Source of the DNA: Polyangium jinanense
GTDB taxonomy: Bacteria > Myxococcota > Polyangia > Polyangiales > Polyangiaceae
Assembly (NCBI RefSeq): GCF_028435365.1
Contig: NZ_JAGTJJ010000050.1
Span: 1-64,000 of the forward strand
Direction of reading: 5' to 3'
Length of the DNA: 64,000 bases
Of this stretch, positions 1-8,824 are shown one piece after another (within the stretch, counting starts at the first letter, position 1; the number at the start of each line of letters is the position of its first letter). The notes beneath the pieces are model-generated. The model had not been told where the DNA came from and did no database searches. It was given only the letters and a program-made list of their open reading frames with translations. Made by a program: the position numbers and the translations under genes.

Positions 1-235
1 AGCGCTGGACTCGGGGTCGATGAACTGCGCGATGCGCAGTTCATCGAACAGGCCGTGGCAAGACCCGCGACGACCTTGCCAGCTGAGACAGCAGCGCTGC
101 CGTATGTGCTGGGAACGTCTTCCCTGTCGACAGCGCGCATCGCGCGCTGTCGCCCCGGGTCCAGCGCTTGCGCTGGTCCGGGTCCAGGGGTGGACAACCC
201 CTGGTCGGGGTCCGGGGTGAAACCCCGGCGCCACG
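1..235. repeat. Partial copy of composite hairpin element (right part)
   Basis: Right-hand portion of a modular palindromic element whose complete copy lies at 52803-53103. Visible in order: the closing half of a ccagcgc-type hairpin (2-8); a 14-bp hairpin with arms 17-30 and 34-47 and loop gat; a roughly 80-base core; an 11-bp hairpin with arms 128-138 and 142-152 and loop atc; hairpin 161-176 (stem ccagcgc, loop tt); hairpin 184-204 (stem ccaggggt, loop ggaca); hairpin 212-228 (stem ccggggt, loop gaa). Apart from the shared 17-47 hairpin, stem sequences differ from the other copy but pairing is kept. No convincing gene lies here; short frames through it owe their similarity to the repeat. 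From 236 to the first gene I see nothing else. The element is cut by the window start. Confidence 0.85.
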
Positions 236-357
236 CCCCCACCACGGGCTTGCCCTGACACGCGCATCGCGGTAGTGGACCTCCCGCGGCCCGCCTTCCC
301 AGCGGGACGGGGTTCGTGTTGACGAATCCACGGGCGAACGGCCGCGATGACCTCCTC

Positions 358-2649
358 ATGACTGAGCTCGCGCTCATCCTCGGCATCAGCCTGCTCGGCA
401 TCGGGTTCGCGGGCTACCTCGCGCGCTGGGTGCTTGGTTGCCCTACGGGGGAGGGGGACATGCCGCGCGTGGCTGCTCGTATCCGCGCGGCTGCGGTGTT
501 CTTCACGAAGCGGCTGCGCGGCACCATCCTCGCTGTCTCGGCTGTGCCTGGGGGCGGCATCTTCCTCGCTTATGGCCTTGCTCGGCAGAAGCCTGAGGCC
601 CAGGCGTTCCCGCCGCTCGAGCTCGGGGCTTGGCTCACGCTTTCGTTCGCTCTCGGCGTCGGCTCGGCTGTTGCGGCTGCGCAGGTTGCTTCTTGGACTG
701 CCGCGCGCGCGAACGTGCGTGCGGCGAGTGGTGCTCGGCGCTCGCTCGATCATGCGCTGCAGATCGCCATCCGCGGCGGCGCTGTCTCGGGGCTGTTTTC
801 TGTCTCGCTCGGGCTTGTTGGGCTTGTCGGCCTCTTCGCTGCGGTCTTTGCGACGAAGGGCGGCTTCTCGGCTGAACCTGGCGCTGCGCTGAAGCTTGCT
901 CCCTCGATCCCGCTCGTCATCGCTGGTTATGCGCTCGGCGGCGCGTTTGCTGCGCTCATCGCCGAGCTCGGCGGCGGCGCCTTTGCGAAGAGCGCGGACA
1001 TGGGCGCCGACCTTGCTGGCAAAGAGCTCGGCTTGCCTGAGGACGATGCTCGCAACCCGGCCACGATCGCGGATCTTGCGGGCGACTGCGCGGGGGAGGG
1101 CGCGGGCAAGGCTGCGTCCGCGTTTGCTTCGACCGTGGCGGAGAACCTCGGCGCGATGCTGATTGGGGCTGCTGTCTTCCGCGGGAACGAGGGCATCCCG
1201 AGTGTGCTCTCGATCATGCTGTTTCCCGTGGTCACGCGCGCTTTCGGCGTGCTCGCCGCGATGTTCGGCGTGATGGTCGTGCGCACGGATGACCGCGAGG
1301 ATCCGATGAATGCGCTCGCTCGGGGCTTGTTCGTGACGGCGCTGCTCGGCGCGGCGGGCACGGCGGGCGCGGCGAAGTGGCTGCTCGGCAAGCACTGGCT
1401 GCCGCTCTTCGGCGCGGCCGCCGTGGGCATGGCTGCTGGGATCCTCCTCCTCTTCGTGGCGCAGTACTACACGGAGAGCCGCTACCGTCCCGTCCGTGAG
1501 ATCGCCGAGGCCGCGCGCGTCGGCCCGCCGCTTGCGCTCCTCCGCGGGGCTTCGGTGGGCCTCGAGGGCGCGCTCGCTCCGCTCGTGATCCTCGGCGCGG
1601 CCGTGGCGTCGGCGCACGTGCTTGGCGCGCGCACCGGCCTTGAAGGCGGCGGCGCGCTCGGGATCGCGGTGGCCACGATGGGGCTGCTCGGCACGGCTGC
1701 TTACGCGCTCGCCATGGCCGGGTTCGCGCCGATCATCGACAGCGCGGGCGGGATCGTGGAGATGACGATCGGTCGCGAGCGCCCGGATGTTCGCGGGCGG
1801 ACCGTGGTCCTCGACGCCGTTGGCAACACGGCGAAGGCGTTTGCCAGGGCGCACGCGGGCGCGGCGGCGCTCCTCGCGACCTCCATGCTCGTGTCGGTTT
1901 GGCTGGAGGAGGCCAAGCGACGGCTGCCTGCGGGCAAACCGGCTGCGGCGGCCGCGAATTCGCTCGCGGTGGGCCGGCCGGAGGTGTACCTCGGCGCGGC
2001 CGTCGGCATCGTCCTGGTCGTATGGTTTGCCTCGCGGTGTATCGGTGGCGTGTCACGCGCGGCCAGGCGTGTGCTCGATGAGGCGCGCCGGCAGATCAAC
2101 GCGCCCTCGTCGCTCGGGACGAGCACGGCATGGACCCCGCCGCATCCGCGGGCGTCGCGGTCGAGCCAGTCCGCGGCGCCTGCCACGCGGGGTGGGCTTG
2201 TGGCGCCCGACCTGGACGCTTGCGTGGAGCTCGGCAGCCGCGCTGCGCTCGGCCATGCGATCACGCCGGCCCTGGTCGCCGCCTCGGTACCGATCGCGGT
2301 GGGACTGGGCTTGCGCTTCGCCGGAACGGAAGATAATCCTCTAGCCGTTGCCGACGCGGTCGCTGCCTTGATCCTGGCCGCGACGATCGCAGGCGTCCTT
2401 GGCGCGCTCCTGCTCGGCAATGCGGGGGGCGCTTGGGACAATGCGAAGAAGTACATCGTGACCGGGGCGCACGGCGGGCGGTACCTCGTCGACGAGACCG
2501 GCGCGCGGGTCGACAACCCGACGTACCTCGCGGCGGCCTGCGGTGACACGGTCGGCGATCCGCTGAAGGACGCCGCCGGGCCCGCGATCCACGTGCTCGT
2601 GAAAATGCTTCCCGTGGTCACGCTCGTCTTTTTGCCGTTCTTCGTCTAG
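358..2649 (+). CDS. hppA: Divergent membrane-bound proton-translocating pyrophosphatase
   Basis: Membrane pyrophosphatase family: PPi hydrolysis in the cytoplasmic funnel coupled to ion pumping across the inner membrane. About 763 residues, many hydrophobic helices, usual family size. The C-terminal signature is intact (GGAWDNAKKYI, then GDTVGDPLKDAAGP). The central GNT-AKA motif carries the Lys typical of potassium-independent enzymes. The N-terminal signature is divergent: DMGADLAGKE and PEDDARNP are recognisable, but the usual DNVGDNVGD-AG-AADLFE run reads DLAGDCAGEGAGKAAS, so one motif Asp is Glu and a later conserved Asp is absent; DAYGPI reads AGFAPI. It could be an active variant or one with altered coupling. 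The frame is open back to a GTG at 316; I prefer the ATG at 358 because it puts the first helix at the N-terminus, although no clear Shine-Dalgarno precedes it. Confidence 0.85.
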   Translation: MTELALILGISLLGIGFAGYLARWVLGCPTGEGDMPRVAARIRAAAVFFTKRLRGTILAVSAVPGGGIFLAYGLARQKPEAQAFPPLELGAWLTLSFALGVGSAVAAAQVASWTAARANVRAASGARRSLDHALQIAIRGGAVSGLFSVSLGLVGLVGLFAAVFATKGGFSAEPGAALKLAPSIPLVIAGYALGGAFAALIAELGGGAFAKSADMGADLAGKELGLPEDDARNPATIADLAGDCAGEGAGKAASAFASTVAENLGAMLIGAAVFRGNEGIPSVLSIMLFPVVTRAFGVLAAMFGVMVVRTDDREDPMNALARGLFVTALLGAAGTAGAAKWLLGKHWLPLFGAAAVGMAAGILLLFVAQYYTESRYRPVREIAEAARVGPPLALLRGASVGLEGALAPLVILGAAVASAHVLGARTGLEGGGALGIAVATMGLLGTAAYALAMAGFAPIIDSAGGIVEMTIGRERPDVRGRTVVLDAVGNTAKAFARAHAGAAALLATSMLVSVWLEEAKRRLPAGKPAAAAANSLAVGRPEVYLGAAVGIVLVVWFASRCIGGVSRAARRVLDEARRQINAPSSLGTSTAWTPPHPRASRSSQSAAPATRGGLVAPDLDACVELGSRAALGHAITPALVAASVPIAVGLGLRFAGTEDNPLAVADAVAALILAATIAGVLGALLLGNAGGAWDNAKKYIVTGAHGGRYLVDETGARVDNPTYLAAACGDTVGDPLKDAAGPAIHVLVKMLPVVTLVFLPFFV

Positions 2650-2651
2650 TC

Positions 2652-2667
2652 CGCGCCAGAAGGCGCG
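2652..2667. other. Small perfect hairpin after the pyrophosphatase gene
   Basis: Six-base-pair stem (cgcgcc / ggcgcg) with loop agaa, nine bases after the pyrophosphatase stop. It is followed by aaaa rather than a T run, so on the + strand it is not a classical intrinsic terminator. It may only stabilise the 3' end. Confidence 0.4.
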
Positions 2668-2721
2668 AAAACCACCCGATCGACGCGCCCGCTCGCCGCG
2701 GGACAAACCCCCCATTCAAAC

Positions 2722-5700
2722 GTGCCGCCTCCGATCACCGACGCACTCTCCACCTTGAGCGACCGCGGGCTGCGCCGTTTGCTCGGCGCTCGCACGTTCC
2801 TACGCGGACTCGAATACTTCCGAAGGCGCGTCGTCGAGGACATCGACGTCCAGGAGATGAGCTCGAGCGGCGTCGTCCGCGCGAGCGACTCCGAGCCGTA
2901 CCCGGTAAAGGTCGAGCTCACGCCGGACGGCATCAAGTCGTACTGCTCGTGCCCGACGTTCTCGAAGGGGGGCCAGCACTGCAAGCACGTCGCCGCCCTT
3001 CTCATCACGCTGCGGGATCAAGCCCGCGGCGCGCAGCCGAGGCCGGGCCCGCCCGCCCCGATGATGCCGCAGACGGCGCACGCCGGCGGCGATGCTTTGA
3101 AGCGCGTGCGAAGGCGCGATCGTCCGCGCGGCACGCAGCCGCCGCTCGGTAGCCCCGGCCCGGGCGCCCCGATGGGGCACATGGGCGCAAGCGAGAGGAC
3201 CTCGATGGCCGCGATGGGACCGCCCGGCTCGTCCGTGATCACAGCGCCGCAGCAAGACGCGACGGCGAAACAAACCGGCATCGGCGCGTGGCTGCCGCCC
3301 GAGGGGCTCGGCGGCTCGCGGCGCGTGGAGTTCCGCCTGCACGTCCGCCAGGGCGCGCTCACGGTCACGGTGCTCGACGCCGACGCGCGCGTGCCGATCC
3401 TGCCCTCGACGGCGCTCGCCTGGCAGGCGCTCTACCCGACGCCCGATCGCGACGCCCTGCGCCTCCTCGCCCGCTTCGAAAGCGGCAACCCGCGACACCC
3501 CGCGGTCGACGTGCGTGGCGAGGACGTGGCCGAGCTTCTGCCCTTGCTCGAAGGCCAGCGTGTGCTGCTCGAGCCCGCACTCATGCAGCTCCGTTTCGCC
3601 GAGGAGCCTTTGCGCCCGCGCTTCGACCTCGAGACCGTCGGCGGTGACACGATCATCGTGAAGGCGAGCTTCGAGCGCCCGACCGACAGGCGCCGCTTCT
3701 CACTGCTCCAGGGCGGCTGGTTCGAGGGTTGGCCCGGCTGGCACGTCGACACGCAGGAGGGCATCGCGCGGCGCCTCGACAAACGCGTCTCGCCCGCCGC
3801 GATGCGCAGGCTCCTGCGCTCGCCCACGATCGGCGAGCCGATGCGTGACCTCGTGCGCCTGATCATGCAGGGCTTGCCGAAGGTCGCGCTCGAGGTCGGC
3901 GCGGAGCTGCCGGACCTCGCGCAGATCGCCGACGTCGTGGATCTGCCGCCGACGTTCCGCATGCGCGCCGGCGGTTCGCTCGTCGAGGCGCACGTGCAGC
4001 TCTACGCCGCGTATGGCGAGGAGGAAGTGCAGGTCCGCGCCGACGGCATCTCGCCGCCCGTGCTTGTGCAGCCGCCCGAGGAGGGCATGAAGCGCGCGCG
4101 GTGCGTGCGTGTCGACATCGCGGCGCAGCAGGAGGCGGCGGCGCGCTTGCTCGGCCTCGGCCTCAAGCCCGACGAGACGGGCCAGGAGTTCGTGGCGAAT
4201 GGCGACGCGGCCATCCGCTTCTGGAGCGATGGCCTCGCGGAGCTGCCCGAGGACTGGGACCTCTTCGTCCCCGAGGATCTCGTCGACACGCAGGTGCGGC
4301 ACAAGCCGCTCGGCGTCTTCGCGAAGGTCACGAGCGGCATGGACTGGCTCAACGTCAAGCTCACGTTCGAGAGCGAGGGCGTGGCCGTCGATCGCGACGA
4401 GCTCCGACGCTGTCTCACCGAGGGCAAGCGCTACGTGCGCCTCGAGGACGGCTCGTTCGCGCCGCTCGATCCGGACACGATCCGCGCCATGCTCGACCGC
4501 GAGATCGAGCTCATGACGGCGGCCGGTCGCACCGGAAAGCTCCCGCTCGCGCACGCGGGCCGTATCCAGGAGCTGCTCTCGCAGGTGAGCGGATCGAGCG
4601 TGGGCCAGGGCGCGCGCGAGCTCTTCCACAAGCTCTCCAGCATCGAGGAGATCGAGAGCACGAAGAAGCCCCGCGCGCTCAAGGCGACGCTGCGCCCCTA
4701 CCAGGAGGCCGGCCTCTCGTGGCTCAAGTTCATCCACGACATCGGCTCCGGCGGCGTGCTCGCGGACGACATGGGCCTCGGCAAGACGGTGCAGACGATC
4801 GCCCTGCTCCTCAGCGTCAAGCAGGAGGAGAAGCACGTCAAAGCGCTGATCGTGGCCCCGACGAGCGTCGTGACGAACTGGGAGCGCGAGCTCGTCCGGT
4901 TCGCGCCGACGCTCAAGGTGGCGCTCTGGCACGGCGCGGATCGCAAGGACCAGATCGAGGAGGTCCAGGAGGCCGAGGTCATCATCACGAGCTACGCGCT
5001 GCTCCGCCGCGACGAGGAGTTCCTCGCGAAGCTCGACCTCACCTACGCGATCCTCGACGAGGCGCAGCACATCAAGAACCCGCTGTCCGCGACCGCGGCC
5101 GCCGCGAAGCGCCTCAAGGCGCGCCGCAGGCTCGCGCTCACGGGCACGCCGATCGAGAACCGCCTCTCCGAGATCTGGTCGATCTTCGACTTCGTCTCGC
5201 CGGGCCTGCTCGGCTCGCTCGACAAGTTCGAGGCGCGCCTGGCGCGCCCGATCGAGGCCGGCGACTACAAGGCCGCGCAGCGCCTGCGTTCGATCATCCA
5301 CCCCTTCATCCTGCGCCGCACGAAGCAGGAGGTCGCCAAGGACCTGCCCGAGAAGATCGAGACCGATCAGATCTGCGATCTCACGGGCGATCAGCGGTCG
5401 ATCTACATGCAGGTGGCGCGCGAGGTGCGGGCCCAGGTGCTCGGCGAGGTGGAGCGTGTCGGCATCGCCAAGAGCCAGCTCCAGATCCTCGCGGGCCTCA
5501 CGCGGCTGCGCCAGGCGGCCTGCGATCCGCGGCTCCTCGGCCTGCCGCGCGAGTTCTCGGACGAGGACTCGGGCAAGCTCGTGGCGCTGCGCGAGCTCAT
5601 CGCGAACGCGGTCGAGGGCGGCCACAAGGTGCTCGTCTTCAGCCAGTTCGTGATGATGCTGAAGATCATCGAGCGGGCGATGAAGGAGGACGGCGTGGCC

Positions 5701-6081
5701 TACGAGTACCTCGACGGCGCGACGAAGGACCGCGCGGAGCGCGTGGAGCGCTTCCAGAACGATCCGACGGTGCCGGTCTTCCTGATCAGCCTGAAGGCCG
5801 GCGGAACGGGCCTCAACCTGACGGCGGCGGACACGGTCATCCACTTCGATCCGTGGTGGAACCCGGCCGTGGAGCAGCAGGCGACGGATCGCGCGCACCG
5901 CATCGGACAAACCCGCGTCGTGACGGCGTACCGCCTCGTCGCGGAGGGGACGATCGAGGAGAAGATCCTGCAGCTCAAGGCGAAGAAGCGCGAGCTCGTG
6001 GCCTCGGTCCTCAGCGAGGATCAGGGCGGCGCGAAGAAGCTCACGAAGGCCGACGTGGAAGAGCTGTTCGCGGTGGATTGA
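2722..6081 (+). CDS. SWIM zinc-finger SNF2-family helicase
   Basis: Bacterial Swi2/Snf2-type DNA-dependent ATPase of 1119 residues. An N-terminal SWIM zinc finger is visible as C75-x-C77 ... C87-x-H89. A Pro/Gly-rich linker and a long middle region follow. The two RecA-like lobes are C-terminal: motif I DDMGLGKT near residue 683, motif II DEAQH near 777, SALTGTP-type motif III (LALTGTPIENR), and motif VI ATDRAHRIGQ near 1052. The family translocates on duplex DNA and remodels nucleoprotein or transcription complexes (RapA-like). GTG start; no strong Shine-Dalgarno. It stands alone, downstream of the pyrophosphatase gene and convergent with the tolR-type genes. The specific substrate is unknown. 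Confidence 0.93.
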   Translation: MPPPITDALSTLSDRGLRRLLGARTFLRGLEYFRRRVVEDIDVQEMSSSGVVRASDSEPYPVKVELTPDGIKSYCSCPTFSKGGQHCKHVAALLITLRDQARGAQPRPGPPAPMMPQTAHAGGDALKRVRRRDRPRGTQPPLGSPGPGAPMGHMGASERTSMAAMGPPGSSVITAPQQDATAKQTGIGAWLPPEGLGGSRRVEFRLHVRQGALTVTVLDADARVPILPSTALAWQALYPTPDRDALRLLARFESGNPRHPAVDVRGEDVAELLPLLEGQRVLLEPALMQLRFAEEPLRPRFDLETVGGDTIIVKASFERPTDRRRFSLLQGGWFEGWPGWHVDTQEGIARRLDKRVSPAAMRRLLRSPTIGEPMRDLVRLIMQGLPKVALEVGAELPDLAQIADVVDLPPTFRMRAGGSLVEAHVQLYAAYGEEEVQVRADGISPPVLVQPPEEGMKRARCVRVDIAAQQEAAARLLGLGLKPDETGQEFVANGDAAIRFWSDGLAELPEDWDLFVPEDLVDTQVRHKPLGVFAKVTSGMDWLNVKLTFESEGVAVDRDELRRCLTEGKRYVRLEDGSFAPLDPDTIRAMLDREIELMTAAGRTGKLPLAHAGRIQELLSQVSGSSVGQGARELFHKLSSIEEIESTKKPRALKATLRPYQEAGLSWLKFIHDIGSGGVLADDMGLGKTVQTIALLLSVKQEEKHVKALIVAPTSVVTNWERELVRFAPTLKVALWHGADRKDQIEEVQEAEVIITSYALLRRDEEFLAKLDLTYAILDEAQHIKNPLSATAAAAKRLKARRRLALTGTPIENRLSEIWSIFDFVSPGLLGSLDKFEARLARPIEAGDYKAAQRLRSIIHPFILRRTKQEVAKDLPEKIETDQICDLTGDQRSIYMQVAREVRAQVLGEVERVGIAKSQLQILAGLTRLRQAACDPRLLGLPREFSDEDSGKLVALRELIANAVEGGHKVLVFSQFVMMLKIIERAMKEDGVAYEYLDGATKDRAERVERFQNDPTVPVFLISLKAGGTGLNLTAADTVIHFDPWWNPAVEQQATDRAHRIGQTRVVTAYRLVAEGTIEEKILQLKAKKRELVASVLSEDQGGAKKLTKADVEELFAVD

Positions 6082-6085
6082 ACGC

Positions 6086-6148
6086 GGCCCTCGGGGGGAG
6101 GGCCGGGGGCAGGGAAGGGGCCCGCGCCGCGTCTTGCGGCCGCGGGCC
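6086..6148. terminator. Bidirectional terminator region between convergent genes
   Basis: Two hairpins fill the gap between the helicase stop and the stop of the oppositely oriented tolR-type gene. The first has stem ggccctc / gagggcc (6086-6092 and 6098-6104). The second has stem ggcccgcg / cgcgggcc (6119-6126 and 6141-6148) with an extra inner ccgc/gcgg pairing. No long T tract flanks either, so the mechanism may be Rho-assisted. Confidence 0.5.
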
Positions 6149-6814
6149 TTACTTCTTCCCGCTCAGGATCATGAGGTGGTACTTGCCGAACTCGCTCTGG
6201 CCGAGGGTGTAGAGCACCTCGATGAGCAGCCGGTAGGGCGTGGTCTTGTCGGCGACGATGCGCGCCTCGGACGTGGACGGGTCGAGGCCCTTCGCCGCGC
6301 GGACGGCCTTGTCGATCTCGCGCGCGTGCTGCAGCGAGTTCGCCAGCGGCACGATGTAGAGGTCGTTCGGGCCGCTGCGCTTGTGCTTGGCTTCGATGCC
6401 CGACTGCGCGAGCTGCTCGCGGCTCGGCAGCGTCACGACGGGGGTGGACTCTTCGCCGACCAGGATCTGCGTCTTCGAGACGACCACGAGCACGCCCTCG
6501 TCGCTCGGCTCGCCGACCATCACGGATTGCGGCAGGCGCAGGTCGTCGGACTGCGGGATCGCGCCGGCCGACGAGGCGAGGCTCTTCAGCAAGAAGACCA
6601 GGATGATGGTCATCAGGTCGAGCATCGCCGTGATGTTGAGGAAGTCGATCTCGGGCTCGCGCGCGTTCTTGCGCTTCGCCTTTCGAAGGGCTGCCTTGTA
6701 CTTGACGATGCTGCCCTTCTGGGCCTGCACGGGACGCGGGCGCGGGGCGGGACGGGGCGCGTTCGGGCCGCTGTCTTGCCCGGCTTCGGGCTCGAAGGTC
6801 TCGTCGATGTTCAT
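6149..6814 (-). CDS. ExbD/TolR-family proton-channel subunit (left module, second)
   Basis: 221-residue inner-membrane protein with a long basic, Pro-rich cytoplasmic tail, one helix near residues 57-75 and a periplasmic domain. The helix carries the family's essential proton-carrying Asp (D66 in TAMLDLMTIILV). TolR/ExbD proteins form a dimer inside a TolQ/ExbB pentamer and couple proton flow to rotation or force on a periplasmic partner. The ATG overlaps the preceding gene's stop by 4 bases, so translation is probably coupled. It is the last gene of a tolQ-tolR-tolR operon. The periplasmic domain is larger than in Escherichia coli TolR and includes a stretch resembling other myxobacterial motor subunits. 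Physiological target unknown; Tol-Pal, Ton and Agl-type motors are all possible. Confidence 0.87.
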   Translation of the reverse strand: MNIDETFEPEAGQDSGPNAPRPAPRPRPVQAQKGSIVKYKAALRKAKRKNAREPEIDFLNITAMLDLMTIILVFLLKSLASSAGAIPQSDDLRLPQSVMVGEPSDEGVLVVVSKTQILVGEESTPVVTLPSREQLAQSGIEAKHKRSGPNDLYIVPLANSLQHAREIDKAVRAAKGLDPSTSEARIVADKTTPYRLLIEVLYTLGQSEFGKYHLMILSGKK

Positions 6815-7374
6815 CGCGCCACCCCGAAGTGCACGTCCGAGAAGAGCTCTTCTTCGCCGTCCTTCCGGAGCGCGTCCATCGTGTCGATGATCGTCCCGTA
6901 CTCGACGCCCGGGTTCGCGGTGATGGTCACCTGGGTCTCCTCCTTGAACTCGGGGGCCGCGTTCTTGAGCCGCTTCGCGCAGCTCGTGACGGCGGAGAAG
7001 TCGTGCACGCCGCCCTCGCGCATCGGGATCGTGATGCCGGCGCCGATGCCCTGGCAGCCCGGGGCGACGTTGCCGCTCGAGGTCTTGAGCGAGATGCCCT
7101 GCGTCGTGATGAACGCCGAGAGGTTCAGCGCCTTCGTCGCCACGTCGCTCCGACCTTTGCCGCCGATCGCGGGCGGGGTCGTGTCGATCGAGGCGATGAA
7201 GGTGACCGAGACGCTGGCGAGCACGAACATCATCACGTTCGTGATGATGTCGAGGAAGGGCACGATGTTGAGCTCACCCGCCTCCTCGCCCGGCTCCGGA
7301 TCTTTCGGCTGGGAAAGCCGCCGGATGCGCGATTTCTGCGAGGCGCTGAGCGGAGCGTCGTGGGTCTCGGCCAT
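6811..7374 (-). CDS. ExbD/TolR-family proton-channel subunit (left module, first)
   Basis: 187-residue TolR/ExbD-like protein. One transmembrane helix (about 36-58) with the conserved Asp at D42 in NIVPFLDIITNVMMF, preceded by a short acidic cytoplasmic segment, then a periplasmic domain with a Cys pair (CQG ... CAKR). It follows the tolQ-type gene by 10 bases and overlaps the next tolR-type gene by 4. Having two non-identical TolR-like subunits with one TolQ-like subunit is the arrangement known for AglR (TolQ-like) with AglQ and AglS (TolR-like) in Myxococcus. Function beyond proton-motive-force transduction is inferred. Confidence 0.87.
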   Translation of the reverse strand: MAETHDAPLSASQKSRIRRLSQPKDPEPGEEAGELNIVPFLDIITNVMMFVLASVSVTFIASIDTTPPAIGGKGRSDVATKALNLSAFITTQGISLKTSSGNVAPGCQGIGAGITIPMREGGVHDFSAVTSCAKRLKNAAPEFKEETQVTITANPGVEYGTIIDTMDALRKDGEEELFSDVHFGVAR

Positions 7375-7384
7375 GGGCGACGCT

Positions 7385-8056
7385 CTAGAAGTTCGGCTTG
7401 GCGATCGTCAGCAGGTTGAACACGCGCTCGGTGGTCGACTCCAGATCGTGCTGGATGTTCTTCGACCGCGTGTGGAGCAGGACGTGCGCGATCATGCAGA
7501 GCACGGCGATGCCGAGGCCGAACGCCGTGTTGTACATGGCCTCCGCGATGCCGTTCGAGAGCATCTGCTGCTTGACGGCGGCGGAGAGGCCGGGGGCCGA
7601 GATCGAGGCGAAGGTCTTGATGAGACCGCTGACGGTGCCGATGAGGCCGATCAGCGTGGCGATGTTCGCGAGGGACCAGAGGAGCGCGACGCGCTTCTCG
7701 ACGGCGGGCTTGAGCTCGGAGAGCTTCTCGCTGAGGGCGGCGTCGATCTCGTCGGCGCCTTTGCTTGCCTGCGTGAGGCCGGCCTTGACGAGCTGCAGGA
7801 TCGGGTAATCGCCGGCGTCGCAGAGCTTGATGGCGCGGTCGATGTTGCCTGCGACCACGAGCTTCTTGATCTGGGCGAAGAACTCCTTGGAGTTCACGCG
7901 GTAGCGATCGAGCTGGAAGTAGGCGCGCTCGATGATGACCGTCACCACGATCGCCGAGACGACGAGGTTCATCACGAGGAAGGTGGGGTTCTCCTTGATG
8001 GCCCCCCACATCCCGACCTCTCCTCCTTCGGACGCCAACATGAACAGGTGACGCAT
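7385..8056 (-). CDS. MotA/TolQ/ExbB proton-channel protein (left module)
   Basis: 223-residue polytopic protein with three helices (about 19-40, 100-130 and 150-180 in the MotA/TolQ/ExbB pattern). Pore-lining Thr-containing motifs are present: IGLIGTVSGLIKTF and YNTAFGLGIAVL. TolQ/ExbB proteins form the pentameric stator channel that works with TolR/ExbD. First gene of a three-gene operon read leftward, divergent from a second tolQ-type gene across a 768-base gap. An AAGGGA sequence lies 8 bases before the ATG. A plausible sigma-70-like promoter is at 8143-8172. Confidence 0.9.
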   Translation of the reverse strand: MRHLFMLASEGGEVGMWGAIKENPTFLVMNLVVSAIVVTVIIERAYFQLDRYRVNSKEFFAQIKKLVVAGNIDRAIKLCDAGDYPILQLVKAGLTQASKGADEIDAALSEKLSELKPAVEKRVALLWSLANIATLIGLIGTVSGLIKTFASISAPGLSAAVKQQMLSNGIAEAMYNTAFGLGIAVLCMIAHVLLHTRSKNIQHDLESTTERVFNLLTIAKPNF

Positions 8057-8824
8057 CCTCGCAGTCCCTTTCTCCCTACCTAGTCACCAGAGCGCCACGA
8101 GCCGTGGTTATGCCCCATGCGCAAAAGTCGCGTTGGGGCGCGACTATAGCCGTCGCTCGATCTCCCAGGCAAGCGACAGACGGCGCGTGTGAGCGGAGCC
8201 CCCGCCGAAGCGAGACGTGGGCTGCTTGGGCTTTGTCCGATGAGGCTGGATCCTTCCAAGTTCGTGGCGAACGTGCGGTGTTTCCCGTGTAGCTCGCGCG
8301 ATCTCGACCAAATGTTGCTTGACGAGAGAGGGTCTGAATCGCGAAGATGCCGGTCGCCTGGGCGATGAAGCTTCAACGTGGGCCGATTCGCGCTGGGTCG
8401 ACGGAGACGACGATCCTTGGATACCGGCCATTTGCCCCGTTCGGATGCGGGCGGGTAGACTGGCCCCGGATCACGCGAGACCGTGCGCGAACACGGGATC
8501 TCGAGATCCATCCGGGATCACCGCTTACGAAGAGACCCGAGACGGAACGAAGCCAAACACCCTACTTGCGTTGGGGCGCGCGGCTCGGCTAGCGTCCTGG
8601 TTCGCTTGGATGCCTTGGCCGAAGTCGCACCCTCCCCAGCGATGCAACGAAGCGGAATTCAACGCGGAGAGCAACGAGCGGGGCGCGGGGCGCGAGGCCG
8701 CGACGGCCAGCGCGATCGCACGAAGACCGTCGCAGTAACTGCCGCATTCGATCCGGAATGGCTTTCATGTAGAGTGCGACACCTCGGCCCGAGCGGACGC
8801 GAGGCAAGCTGGAGGACCTGACAA
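8057..8824. other. 768-base divergent intergenic region, no supported gene
   Basis: Separates two oppositely transcribed tolQ-tolR-tolR operons. Short frames exist on both strands, but none has a Shine-Dalgarno, a recognisable domain or the GC-rich third-position bias of the neighbours, and base composition is more even than in the genes. It is unusually long for this gene-dense window. It must hold the promoters for both operons; only the leftward one (8143-8172) has a recognisable shape. A small RNA or a long leader cannot be excluded. Confidence 0.6.
8143..8172 (-). promoter_or_regulatory. Putative sigma-70-like promoter of the left tolQ operon
   Basis: On the minus strand, TTGCCT (8172-8167) and TATAGT (8148-8143) are separated by 18 bases. 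They point at the tolQ-type start at 8056 and would leave a leader of about 80 bases. TATAGT stands out in otherwise GC-rich DNA. Spacing and position are good; the -35 match is moderate. Confidence 0.45.

Noticed and set aside
20..220. Small frames in both hairpin elements giving similar peptides starting MNCAMRSSSNRP
   Set aside because: Similarity follows the repeated hairpin DNA. No ribosome site, the frames differ in length and break at the core, so they are not a conserved gene.
6134..8083. Long open frame of 649 codons on the + strand across the left tolQRR operon
   Set aside because: It is antisense to three well-supported genes with conserved residues and owes its openness to third-position GC bias. 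The peptide is His/Arg/Asp-rich without a domain.
8319..8738. Short overlapping frames in the 768-base gap
   Set aside because: No domain, no ribosome site, and codon bias unlike the neighbours.
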